Source of the DNA: Taeniopygia guttata
Lineage: Eukaryota > Chordata > Aves > Passeriformes > Estrildidae
Direction of reading: 5' to 3'
NCBI RefSeq assembly: GCF_048771995.1
Contig: NC_133063.1
Span: 26,244,810-26,308,809 of the forward strand
DNA length: 64,000 bases
The notes beneath the pieces were generated by a model that saw only the letters and a list, made by a program, of their open reading frames with translations, searched no databases and was not told the origin of the DNA. A program made the position numbers and the translations under genes. Below, piece after piece: positions 37,101 to 59,127 of the stretch (positions within the stretch are counted from its first letter, which is position 1; each line of letters starts with the position of its first letter).

Positions 37101-39652
37101 AGACCCTCCCATTGCATCACAAGTTTCAGAGTAGACCCCTTTGCTAAACTGCGCCCCAGACTTGACAGTTTAGGTCTATAGCTTTAACAGCACTTAAGGG
37201 CACTTAACTGACAAACAATTTATCTAAGGATTCATATAGAATTTACTACAACTCATTGGCCTAACTTACAAACCTGAAGTACTTAAGAATCTAGGAGAAC
37301 AGCATTCCTTGTACATATGCTATAGCATATTCACACCCTCATGCACACATACCTAAAGGGTCTGTATAAGAACACCCACAGAGTACCTGTGACAAATTCT
37401 CCTCAAATTTGGTGAAGGACACACATCTGATGCCTTTGGATCATCCCAATGGGCAAAGGGTTGAGTCTGGAGAAGTGGGGGTGTAAGTCCATCATTATCA
37501 TTCAGTGATCTTCCAAGTTTAGCAAACTTGAGCGTTCTCTGGCTCTGAGAGGCCTCACATAGAGGGAGGTGCTGGTCACAGTCTCTGCTGTCCAGGAGAG
37601 CTCAAAGGGTCTCACCTTGGGCCATTGTTTATAGAGTCACAAGAGAATGGGCTTCAATCATAATAATTTTTCATCTTGACTGCAAATCTGGGATAGCATG
37701 TTCTTTGAAAGTTTGATAACAAAATTGTTATTCTGCTTGGGTTGTTTTCGAGGCAAGAAAAGTAAGTTTCCAAGGCAGTTCATTAAAAATCAGGAGCTCA
37801 TTAGACAGTCCTAGTTCCTGGGAACAGACTGATTTTGATAAACTCAGAAGGAGCTCAGCCTAGGTGCCGTTTGTGAAGATCGAGGCCTAATGAGCATTTC
37901 TCAGACCACACTGAGGCCTCAGGAGGAGTGCAGGGGATGCACATCACATGTTCACACATGCCATTGCACATCTCTGTAGTGTAGATGAATTAAAATTAAT
38001 TACATCCAAATCTTGATCACAGAGAAATTCTTTGAGTTCTTTAATGGACTTTTCTCATTACAAATCCCCCAGGATAACACCACTTTGTATCAAGTAGTAC
38101 TCCAGCAACAACCTACAACAAGAAGAATCTTTTCATTTCTTTAGTTTTGATTCCCATTTCCCATATATATTTCTTCAACTCAGCTGAGGAACAGATTCTG
38201 AACTTTGTTTATTCATGGTTTTGTATTTATTAATCATATATGCAGCATTTAACAGAATTTGGTATTCTGCTATCAAAACCATTAGAAGAGCATTAATACA
38301 TTGTACATGGTATCATATATTGGCTTTGCAATTTGGTGTCGTTCCTATGGTTTGGAGGTATATCTAATATTCCAGGTGTTCTACACATTGTACACAAAAG
38401 AATCCTGAAGTAGAGGTGTTACTGCACAATCAGCAAAGGATGATCCAGCCACCCACCTTAAGACTGAGCTATGAGGAGAAACAACCACACAAAGACCAAT
38501 GTAATTTCCAGGCCTGTTTCCTTTCAGCTCAGAATTGAAAATTCTCCCATGAAGGCAATTTGCAGGCTCTTCCTCCTTGCCTAGATCACTCTTGATCACA
38601 TTGGTGAACAAGCCAGCCAAAGTACAGATGCTGGGTGCCAGTTGTCAGTGTGAGGGAGAGACCCAAGAGCCTGTGGGACTTTCCAGTTTCCTGTTTGGGT
38701 AATTGAGGGAGTTGCAGAGAAGTACAGCAGGAAAATGTAATTTGCAAGTCCAGACTGCCAGGAGGTGTTAAAACCCCAGGCTCCTTTTTGCTGGTCCTTT
38801 TGGGGTGACTTTTGCTTGAGGGTCTATTTATGTGCCTAATAAAACTGTGAGGCAAACCAAAGATTTTCTTCTGAGAGCACTCAAGAGATGAGCAGCTGAA
38901 GGGAAAGAGCTGTTTGGACATCCACCACTGGGATATGACAAAGGATGCTGTGGATGTCAGGCCCAAGAGACCCAGAAAAAAAGCTGGTGAGTTTGCTGTT
39001 CTCCTTGGCTGTGGGTGAACCTCCTGCTGGTGTAAAGCATCTGTGCTCTCATCCTGAATCACTATGGGAAGCAAAACATGAGCATGGGGTGAAGATCCCA
39101 AATGACATAAGCACTATTGTGTGTCCCATCTAAGCCAATGTCAAATTAACATTCAAACCTGACACCCACTTGGAGAAGATTAATTTATTGCCAGTTTAAA
39201 ATAGAGTAGGATACTGGAAAAACCACATTTCTCTTACCCTCTCCTGCTACCAAAATCATGGATGGGCTCAGCTTTGGCCATGGCAAGTCTGGCTGGAGTT
39301 GGCTGTGCCTGACAGAGGGGCAGCTCTTGATGTCTCTCCATAGAAACCACTTCTGCAGTCACACAGGCCCAATTTGTAGACCAAATTCAACTGTCTTTCA
39401 ACTGTGCTGCTGGAAGTCCCAGGCTGCTGTGGAGCATAGCTGCTCTCTTCCATTATATGAACAAGAGGACAGCTACCCACTGTGCAGATCTCAAAGACGT
39501 GGTGTAAATCAAATCTGAGTCAGCAGCTTTGCATCCTACTCCTTTGCTAACAGGTTAACAAAGCAGTAGCTATGAGCATTGTTTTCCAAGAAAAATGTAA
39601 TTTTAATTTTAATACAGTTTCCTCACACTGAACAATTCTCCCTTTCACACAC
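34169..39652. other. Non-coding stretch with possible ancient LTR remains
   Basis: No gene is supported. The segment at about 38640-39140 has TATTTATG and CCTAATAAAACTGTG in close succession, and about 36890-38000 has an LTR-like poor-coding texture. Neither has ends I can define. Confidence 0.35.
35701..35960 (+). mobile_element. Possible fragment of an LTR terminus
   Basis: TGTCAGGGTTTAACACGA at 35701 matches 15 of 18 bases of the start of the LTR at 22157. The rest is diverged and no second end was found. Confidence 0.3.
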
Positions 39653-39760
39653 ATTCACAGAATTCACAGAATTCACAGAATTCACAGAATGACTAGGTGG
39701 GAAGGGACCTTAAAGATCACTGAGTCCAACCCAATATTAGTCAACGAATACTGTTTTAGA
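39653..39760 (-). mobile_element. CR1 3' terminus with expanded 9-bp tail
   Basis: Four perfect ATTCACAGA units (39653-39688) followed by TAGGTGGGAAGGGACCTTAA and GAGTCCAACCC, the inverse of the CR1 3' end. CR1 ends in short tandem units rather than poly(A). Confidence 0.75.
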
Positions 39761-40299
39761 AAAAGCAGCAGATCTGACTATTCCAACAGTCATGTCATAT
39801 TCCAGTGTGGAAAAAGATTGTAGTTTCTTTGGAACAACGCTCTTTGTCCTATTTTTTTCTGAAGAACAGTGGTTTACTGGTTTCTCTAATCGACAACCTT
39901 CATTCTGTTTTCTCTCCTGGAGGCTGGTCTTCCAAGCAGGAAGACCTGCTTGGTCTTCCAAGACCAAGCACAGAAACTGCATGCCTGGCTCTATATTAAG
40001 TCACATGGGAATTAAATTTAAGGGATCATTAACACAGAAGCTTTGTGTCCTATTGTAATTGCTGCACTTAGGCTGTTACCAATTTCTTCTCACTGCAAAA
40101 GTAAACTTCTGAATTGTTTTCTTGGTGTTTTCTTTCAAAGAAAAGAAGAAAGCCGAAACTTCTACTGTATCATGTGGGAATAGGTTCTGTGCTATGGGAG
40201 CACAGTCAAACACCAGAAAATGGTCTGGGGACACTGTGTAGAAGGCATGGATCCCGCACCTGAAGTTGTATTTAATACTAATATTCAATTTCCTATCAG

Positions 40300-40610
40300 T
40301 ATGTTCAGCATCTTCAACAATAACATGGACATTGTGGGATTGAGTGCACCCTCAGCAAATCTGGAGATGATACGAAGCTGAGTAGAGCCATTGACACAGC
40401 TGAAGGACTGAGAGTATTGTAAGACTGGTAAAACACTGGAAAAGGTTGCCCAGAGAGGCTGTACCCACATCTCTGGGAACATTCATTCAGTTTGCAAAGG
40501 GCCCTAAACACCTGCTGGCAATTGAAGGTGTCCCTGCTTATTGCAGGGCAGTAGGTCTAGATGACCTTTAAAGACTTCTTTCAATCCTGACTAGTCTGAT
40601 TTTATGATTT
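40300..40610 (+). mobile_element. CR1 fragment with internal deletion
   Basis: The left part (to about 40400) resembles the reverse-transcriptase region (GGGATTGAGTGCACCCTCAG). It jumps to the 3'-end region (GGTTGCCCAGAGAGGCTGT) and ends CTGATTTTATGATTT. It is non-functional. Confidence 0.7.
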
Positions 40611-40900
40611 CCACAACTTTAGGAAGACTAAAACTGTATAACAAAACAGAGTACAGCTATGTTGTAACTTTATGTGCTGAGCTTGTGTTTCAGTTTATGG
40701 CCAATGCTCCTTTTCCTGTCCCTGGACACCAAAGAGTCTGGCACCATCCTTTGGCACCTGCCTTTGAGATATTCATATGCACTAATGAGATTTCCTCTCA
40801 CAAAGCTGTGGATGACTCATGCTATACTTAGACTTGAATGCACTAATGCTGGCTTAACCTAGCGCACAAAATAAGAATAACTGCATGTCAGACTAAGATG

Positions 40901-41236
40901 CAGTTGTGGGAGACCTTTTTGAGCTTCTTCGGAGAAGACGAGCTGCCTGGAAGGAGATTGTAGCAAGGTCAGCCTCCTCTCCCATGCAACAAAGGACACA
41001 GTGAGAGGAAATGGTTTAATGTGCGTGGAGAGGTTTTGGCTGCCCAGTAGGAAACTTTTTTTCCACAGAAAGAGTGACCAGGTATTGAAATGGGCTGCCT
41101 AGGGAGGGTGTGGAATCACTGTCCCTGGAAGTGTTTAAGAAAAGACTGGACGTGCCATGGGGTGGTTGACAGGGTCATAGTTTGAACTTGGTGATCTCAG
41201 AGGTCTTTTCAACCTAAATGATTCTGTGATTCTGAG
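40901..41236 (+). mobile_element. CR1 LINE 3'-end fragment
   Basis: CR1 ORF2 C-terminal and 3' UTR sequence (GGGCTGCCTAGGGAGGGTGT, CCTGGAAGTGTTTAAGAAAAG) ending with the tail GATTCTGTGATTCTG. 5'-truncated. Confidence 0.8.
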
Positions 41237-41880
41237 CTAAGGGATCATTAAACCCACATGGTATGGCCTCCCACTCCTAAGAGGAAGCAAGATTCATAAA
41301 TGCTCATGGTTAAAAGGAACAACAAAAGTTAACAGGGTCAGCAAATAATCAGAAAGTTTATTAGTAAATTACATACTCAGCATGGAAGCTGGCATTTTCA
41401 TCCTTGACCTACTATATAAGCACAAGGCAATGGGTTTTAGATAAAGAAGTAGTGTGAAAGGCAAGACAGAGAGGAAGAGGTGAGCTAAAGAGGAGGCGAG
41501 AGAAAGAGAGAAAAAGAAGAGATCAGCACTCCTGGTTCCAGGATTGATCCTGCTGAAGGAATGTCAGTCCTGGTTCCAGCACTGATCCAGCTGCAGGGAT
41601 GTCAGTCCTGGTTCCAGGATTGATCCCGCTGAAGGAATGTCAGTCCTGGTTCCAGCACTGATCCAGCTGCAGGGATATCAGTCCTGGTTCCAGCACTGAT
41701 CCAGCTGCAGGGATGTCAGTCCTGGTTCCAGCACTGATCCAGCTGCAGGGATATCTGTGCTGGTGTCAGAATCCATCCAGCTGAAGGGATGTCTGTGCTG
41801 GCGTCAGAATCGACCCAGCTGCATCCATCCAGCCAACAGGATATCCTCTGGCATTGGGGGATACTTTCTGTGGCCTGACT
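41237..41880 (-). mobile_element. Possible LTR (- orientation) containing the 38-bp repeats
   Basis: Read on the - strand, the 38-bp repeats are followed by a pyrimidine-rich stretch, a TATATAG element (about 41412) and ACTAATAAAC (about 41362). This is the order of U3 enhancer repeats, TATA box and poly(A) signal in an LTR. I found no convincing target duplication or ends, so the boundaries are guesses and it may simply be unique DNA. Confidence 0.3.
41527..41830 (+). repeat. 38-bp minisatellite, 8 copies
   Basis: Eight tandem units of exactly 38 bp without indels; a typical unit starts CAGTCCTGGTTCCAGCACTG. Copies 1 and 3 share the variant GGATTGATCCYGCTGAAGGA. Copies 2, 4, 5 and 6 share GCACTGATCCAGCTGCAGGGA. 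Copies 7 and 8 are diverged (CTGTGCTGGYGTCAGAATC). Copies 1-4 therefore form a 76-bp higher-order pair. It ends about 260 bp before the SLC25A46 CpG island. Confidence 0.95.
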
Positions 41881-42214
41881 TCCACGCCCTGACGTGTGTC
41901 TCACTTTCTACGCAGTCAGTTATCATGGGCAGTCTGTTCTTTGGGACTGTTTATGGAAATGAGACAGAGGGCTTTGGGGATCTTGGGTGCTCTGTGTTCC
42001 TCTCCATAGTCCATACCCCACTTCTTGGCCTCCTCCCTGCGCCTGCCGTGTGCAGTGTTGTGCTCACCTCCGGGGTCGATAAGAAGGCTTTTTTTCCCGG
42101 AAGAACACGCTGCCAAAGGTCCGCACGGACACCTCACGTCTCCGGTTCCGCCTCACGGACTCCCGCGGGCGCGGCCCGCCCGGGCCCGGCCGGCAGCGGA
42201 GCTGGCGCACGGAC

Positions 42215-42225
42215 TGCGCACGCGC
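42215..42225. promoter_or_regulatory. NRF-1-like site TGCGCACGCGC
   Basis: Matches the palindromic NRF-1 consensus (YGCGCAYGCGCR) except at the last position. It lies 280 bp upstream of the SLC25A46 start codon inside the CpG island, and NRF-1 commonly drives nuclear genes for mitochondrial proteins. Confidence 0.6.
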
Positions 42226-42319
42226 CCGGGACACTCCTCCGCGCCCCCAGGGGGCGCCCTCGCCCGCCCTCCCGCGGCGCCGGACGCCCCGCCCCGGGCC
42301 GGGCAAGCGGAGCGCCACC

Positions 42320-42324
42320 ATTGG
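42320..42324 (-). promoter_or_regulatory. CCAAT box (ATTGG on + strand)
   Basis: ATTGGCCAGC in the island, about 175 bp upstream of the start codon, followed by CCCCGCCCCC-type GC boxes at about 42336-42348. An NF-Y type site by motif only. Confidence 0.5.
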
Positions 42325-42376
42325 CCAGCGCCCCCGGCCCCGCCCCCCGGCGGTCACGCGCGCGGCCTCACCGCGG

Positions 42377-42385
42377 CCGGAAGTG
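42377..42385 (+). promoter_or_regulatory. ETS/GABP site CCGGAAGTG
   Basis: A perfect ETS core (CCGGAAGTG) 115 bp upstream of the start codon. GABP/NRF-2 sites of this form mark TATA-less and often bidirectional promoters, and the transcription start is probably close by. Confidence 0.6.
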
Positions 42386-42498
42386 CCGAGGCGGGCGGCG
42401 GCTCCGGGTGCGCTCCCGCTGGAGCGGCCTGAGCGCGGCCCCTCCCGCTCCTCTCCCGCTCCCCGCGGCCCCGCCGGGCTCCCTCAGCCACCCGCGCC

Positions 42499-54018
<11,520 letters not shown>

Positions 54019-55186
54019 TCTGTCCAGGTCTGAATCTAGCACATTGGACATGATTGACTTGCTAACCTAGTATTGTTCAAATGGCTTAGAAAATGAACTT
54101 TGGGGAATCCACTCTGTGGATTCTCCTTACACTGTAGAACAACTTGTATGAAAAATGGGGATATGGTTTCCAAAGTGTAATTAAAAAAGGACTGTTTAAA
54201 AATTACAGACACAAATTGAATATGTCATATGCAGTCATACAAAGGGGATCAGATTTCACATATGATTGCATTGAGGATTTACTCTTCCTCTTGCCAGTTC
54301 ACTGACATAAGGAATGGATATTAATTGTTAAGTATCTGTTTTATGAGCATCACATCTGATATTTAATATGGACTGTTAGCCAGTTGAAAGGAATTTATTT
54401 TCTTAAGTTATAACGACTTGCAGTTAGGAGACTGATGGCTTTACTGGTCTTTTAAAAATGTTTCCAACTTACTGTTAATGGAACTGAGAGTAAAACAGCA
54501 ACTGTAAAAGTGACTTAAGTAGACTTAAGTGTTATCATTTACAGGTATATAGAGGACTTGTTTTGCTGTAGTGTGGCAGAAGATGACAAATGGGATTCTC
54601 TTGCTTTGTATAAAAACAATGAAAAATGGGTGTGGGACAAAGCTGCACAGAATGCAAATTTGGGTGTCTTGCAGTTTGTTTGCAAGGCTTACAATAACTG
54701 TGTGAATCAAGCAAAATAGAAACTGATGTGTGCATGTGTAAGTGCCATTTTTAGTTGACTTTCCACTGACAACTTCAGGGTTTAGTTTTACTCTAATGTT
54801 CCATATGAGAATATAATAATAATGCAAATCTGTGAATGTAGTAGTGTAGTGGTGTTCAAAGTGTACATAAAGCCTAAGAAAACAATTGGCTGTTCATAGA
54901 GTTTTTATTTTGTTATATTGGAGGGGTGTGTATAAAATTGTCTCCTTAACTATTTAGCACTGATGTCTGTAATTTGAAATCTCTGATAGTTTAAATACTT
55001 TGTGGAGCAGAGCTAAGTCTGTTTATGTACAAGGGAACCACTGAAATAATTTTTGCCCTCTCCCCTTTCATACTCGGCCTGAAAATGATTTTTAATAATT
55101 CTAAATAACCTAGTCCTTGGTTTCATCAGTAAATGTGGAGGCTGGGAGATGGTTCTTACAAATAAAACAAGCATGTGGAAAGTTAC
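54019..55186 (+). other. SLC25A46: SLC25A46 3' UTR (proximal form)
   Basis: AT-rich sequence after the stop codon with no further conserved reading frame. The first canonical AATAAA is at 55161-55166, so a cleavage site near 55180-55186 is likely, directly at the left edge of a solo LTR. Read-through could use a later AATAAA at 56181. The UTR end is inferred, not seen. Confidence 0.6.
55161..55166 (+). terminator. Poly(A) signal AATAAA, proximal
   Basis: This is the first canonical hexamer on the + strand after the SLC25A46 stop codon, 1.15 kb downstream. The normal cleavage distance of 15-25 bp ends at the LTR boundary (55187). Confidence 0.55.
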
Positions 55187-55865
55187 TGCCGGTGCTTCTC
55201 TCCCTGACGCCCTTCTTCAGCCCCGGCTAGCTCTTCTGGGGAGAGGTGCGGGCAGGTTTCTAGCGCTTCCCGCTTGGACCCTCGCGGGCTTTGGGAAGCG
55301 CTATCAGAATTCCAGAGAGCAGCCAGCGACCCCACGGCGAATTACAAAGAGAGTCTTTCTCTGGGGGTGAATTCCGTTTATTGTAATCCAACGGGGAATA
55401 CAATAACTCGAAGGGGGCCAGGCGTGCTGTGCCGGTGTACGCCGGAAAGGCGTGGGCAAGGCGGAACGCGCTGGAGCCATCCAGAAGAAAGCGCGAAATG
55501 AACTGCGCAAACAAACTAAATACGGAATGGGGGAAAACCGAACAGCCAATGGGGTAAAACTGCGGGGGTTTCGAGGGTAGTGGGATACGGGGGTACATCC
55601 AATGAAGGACAGACAGGGGAAGGGTCCCAGGTCCTTTACCAATCACCCGGTGTCCCGGGTGGAAGATTCTAGGTGGAGGGGAAGGGACATGGAGTGACAG
55701 ACAGGCATCGGGGGTAAACAGGGGGATGACTTGGCATTTTTGGGGATAACGAACACACGGGGAAAGACGGGAAAACCCGGGGAAAACTGTTACAGAACCG
55801 GGGGTACATGGAACAAACCTATACATAATACAAATGTAATAAAACATAAAAAACACAACTCCACA
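55187..55865 (-). mobile_element. Solo LTR, 679 bp, antisense to SLC25A46
   Basis: TGCCGG...TCCACA flanked by a perfect 6-bp duplication AGTTAC (55181-55186 and 55866-55871). On the - strand it starts TGTGGAGTTG, has CCAAT-type ATTGG boxes, a TATTTA element, and AATAAA (55377-55382 as TTTATT on +). It is CpG-rich with clean ends, so relatively young. A 6-bp duplication is typical of ERV2/ERVK-like (alpha/beta) elements. No internal retroviral sequence remains; ORFs across it are spurious. Confidence 0.85.
55261..55303 (-). other. 11-bp perfect hairpin in the LTR R/U5 region
   Basis: Arms TAGCGCTTCCC (55261-55271) and GGGAAGCGCTA (55293-55303) are perfect complements around a 21-base loop. 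They lie downstream of the poly(A) signal in the LTR's own orientation. Confidence 0.7.
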
Positions 55866-56180
55866 AGTTACTTTTAAATTATGAGAGGCTGCTGCTTATT
55901 TCACATTCATGTGGCAAATCTGTTTTTGTGAATGTTGTAAACTGATCTGCATCTTAATCATTAATCATTGTGTAGTTACCACTTATGGAAAGTAGTCATG
56001 GTAAAATAATGCAAAGATGTTGCTCTTTGTCAGTTCTGACTTCATATAAGGTCTACTTTATTATTAATCTAACTTTCATGTATTTTAAATGCCTAAGTAT
56101 TGAAACTGAAAGTATGGTAAAGTTGGAAACGGGTTTATTTTGAAATACTGTTGATTGCAATTTTAGTGTATAGTGTATGA

Positions 56181-56186
56181 AATAAA
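56181..56186 (+). terminator. Poly(A) signal AATAAA, distal candidate
   Basis: A canonical hexamer within gtatgAAATAAAATGAG, beyond the antisense LTR. It could serve transcripts that read through the proximal site. Confidence 0.35.
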
Positions 56187-56420
56187 ATGAGAATTCACTT
56201 TAAGTACTATAAAATAATTCACCAAAGAGGCATGTAAAGGAATCCTATTTTATGTGTTATGTTTTACTGTATAGATTCCAGAGTGGCATTTTCAAGTTCC
56301 TAAACTTTCATAAATGCAAGAACATGATGAATTAAACTACATGCAAGAGCTTGGGTAAAATACTAAGTTCCTGGGTTCGTTTCTTGAAAAATTTATGTGA
56401 GTATTAAGATGGCCATGCCA

Positions 56421-56640
56421 GAGAATCATACAGGCTGGAAGGAACCTCAGCAAGTCATGCAGTCAAATTCCTGCTCTAAGCAAGGACTTGTTCACTTAAT
56501 ACATGAAACTGCCCTTTTCAAATGTGTTTAATTCAGCTGTAGCCACCAATTTTATCACAATTGCCTTGAAGCAATAGCTAAGTGTATCTTGCAGTCCAGC
56601 ACTTCCAGATGTATCTGTAAAATTGGCCAGTCCTGTTTTT
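56421..56640 (-). mobile_element. Old CR1 3'-end fragment
   Basis: GAATCATACAGGCTGGAAGG at the left edge is the inverse of a CR1 tail. The rest is strongly diverged. Confidence 0.5.
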
Positions 56641-57847
56641 CTAGGAATAAAATTCTAGGGCTTTTTCCCTTGCGCAGTGGAGGACTTGCCTTTATATATT
56701 CTTCGAGGGAGTTCTCAAGAGTGGCACTAGAGATTGCTATAATGTTTTATTGTGTCAAATATTTGCTTTCATTGCTGACAGTTTTTCACTTGTAGTCTAG
56801 GTTCTCAGATCTGTAAGCAGGGTGAGAAAGAATGCTGTCAGTGTAGAGCAGCTGTTCTGTGGTGGAAAAAACTTTTTGCTTAGGACTATAATTTTTCGGT
56901 CCTCTTTCCAGTAGTTAGAATGAACATGTTTAGATTTTTCATGTATACTTTTATTATCTTCCAAAACACTTAATACACTTTGTCTGGAGTTGCTAAGGTT
57001 CTGCCCATGCAAAAATGTAAATGAGTATAGGCTGAAAAAGCAATTTTAACCTTTTTAATCATAAGTGTTTCTGGGTTTCACTTGGATTTTAAATCTGAAG
57101 TACTCAATTTTTAGCTCACACAAATGATCAGTAGGTGGTTTCAGCAAGAGATGCCATTGAAAACTACAAAATACTGAATTGTCTGTAGAAAGTAGGTTGT
57201 GGTAAAATACAAAGAATTCTTATGCATAAGAAGAAAAATTCTTATGAAGAATTCTTGTGCCTGATGCAAACAATTTCTTGTACCTTGTTTTTCTTCCTAC
57301 TTTTTTTTAATATATCTTTACAAAAGAGAGATGATTTCAAGAGGGTCAGTGTTCCTGAAGAAAGACAGACTCTGATGTTTTTCCCCAGTGAAGCATTACT
57401 TGGCTTCTTACCCGTCTCTTACAAGGAAAGCCTTCAAGTGCCATAACTGATAACAGCCCAGGCAGAAAACTTTGGACTATGAGGTCTCCTGGAAGCAGGC
57501 ACATGGACAGCATACAGATCACACTTAGCTTTTAGCTGTGTTACAACCGGGCTTTTAGATCCAGTGTTGGTGCCAATACTGAATTCTCCAGGATTGTTCC
57601 AGCTGTGTTCATTTCTTTTAGCAGATCTACTCTGAGGCACTCATGATTTGATCTGCCTCTAGTACTGTCTGTAATAATGTGACATGTCCAATTTTACAGG
57701 TCTATGCAGAATTTGTAAGACTCAAAATAACATATTTTTCTTAGCTTCTCTGGATTTAGCAGCAAGTTGCAAGTAAATATGTGGAAGGTATTCATCTCAC
57801 ATGGTCATTCAGCTGGGTATACGCCTGCAGCTGCAAACACAAAGTAG

Positions 57848-59125
57848 AATCATAGAATATCCTGAATTGAAAGGGTCCCATAAGGATCATTAAAGTTCAG
57901 TTCATGGCACCCCAAGAATTCCACTACGTGCCTAACTGCATTGTCCAAACACTTCTTGCACTTGGGTGCTGAGACCATTTCCCTGGGGAGCCTGTTCCAG
58001 TGCCCAAATGCCCTTGGAGGCAGGAACCTTTTCCTAATACTCAGCCTGAAACTCCCCCAACACAAATTCAAGCCATTCTCTTTTTTTCTGTCAGTGGTAA
58101 CCAGACACAAGGTTAGGTGTCTGCCCCCTTCCTTCCCTCACAAAGAAGTTGCAGACTCCAGTGGGCTCTCTCATCAGTCTCTTCTCCAGGCTGAGCAGAC
58201 CAAGTGACCACAGGTGCTCCTCATAAGACTCTTCCTTCAGATCTTTCATTATCTTTATGGCCTTCCTTTGGACACTCTTTAATATCTTTATATCTTATAT
58301 TGTGGCACCCCAGACTGCCACCAGGACTCAAGGCTGCCCCAGCCCAGAGCAGAGTGGGACAATCCCTTCCTTGCCCCGGTGATGCTGGCCCTGACACACC
58401 CAGGACAGGGATGTCCCTCCTGGCTGCCAGGGCACTGCTGGCTCATGCTCAACTCGCCAGGGACCAGGATCTCCAGGTCCCTTCCCATGGTGCTGCTCTC
58501 CAGCCTCTCATTCCCGGTCTGTCCATACATGCAGGCTGCCCCATCCCAGGTGCAGAGTCCAGCGTTTTCCTTGTTGAGCTGCACACAGCTGGTGATTGCC
58601 CTGGGTCGGTTCATGGAGGTCTCTGCAGGGCCTCCCTGCCTTTGAGGGAGTCAGCAGCTCTTCCCTGTCTTGTGTCATCTGCAGTTTGCCGAGTCTCCCT
58701 TCCAGCCCTGCATGCAGGGTGATTATGAAGATGTTGAAGAGCGCAGGGCCGAGGATGGAGCCCAGCAGAACCCTGCTAGTGACAGGCCACCAGCTTGGTG
58801 TCACCCCAGTCGCTGTATCTCTTCGTGCCCAACCTGTCAGCCAGTTGCTCACTCATCACATGGTATGTTTTTCTAGCTGTGGGCTGGACATTTTGTCCAG
58901 AAGGATCTTGTGAGTGACAATAGCTTCACTGAAGTCTAGAAAATTACATCAACTGGTTTCCATTGATTAGCCAGGGGGGTTACCTTGTCATAAAAGGAAA
59001 TCACGTTTGACAAACAGGACTTTCCCCTCATGAAGCCATGCTGTTTGTGACAGATGACTGCATGGTCCTTCAGGTGTCCAGAATAATCCTAAAGCTCCTG
59101 GGTGATAGCTTTATGGTACCAAGGC
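57848..59125 (-). mobile_element. CR1 LINE, 3' segment (RT to tail)
   Basis: The 3' terminus is at 57848 (AATCATAGAATATCCTG is the inverted tail). Going up the - strand, the RT domain is readable in pieces: QHGFMRGKSCLSN, VIFLDFSEA, LGSILGPALFNIFI and, towards the C-terminus, FLPPRAFGHWNRLPREM. Stops and frameshifts make it inactive. Its 5' end at about 59090-59125 abuts a + strand CR1 segment. Confidence 0.85.
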
Positions 59126-59127
59126 AT

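Noticed and set aside
55260-55856. 198-codon - strand frame
   Set aside because: It lies wholly within a solo LTR with target duplication and has no retroviral protein motif.
58204-58913. + strand frames up to 172 codons
   Set aside because: They are antisense to the CR1 reverse-transcriptase segment on the - strand.
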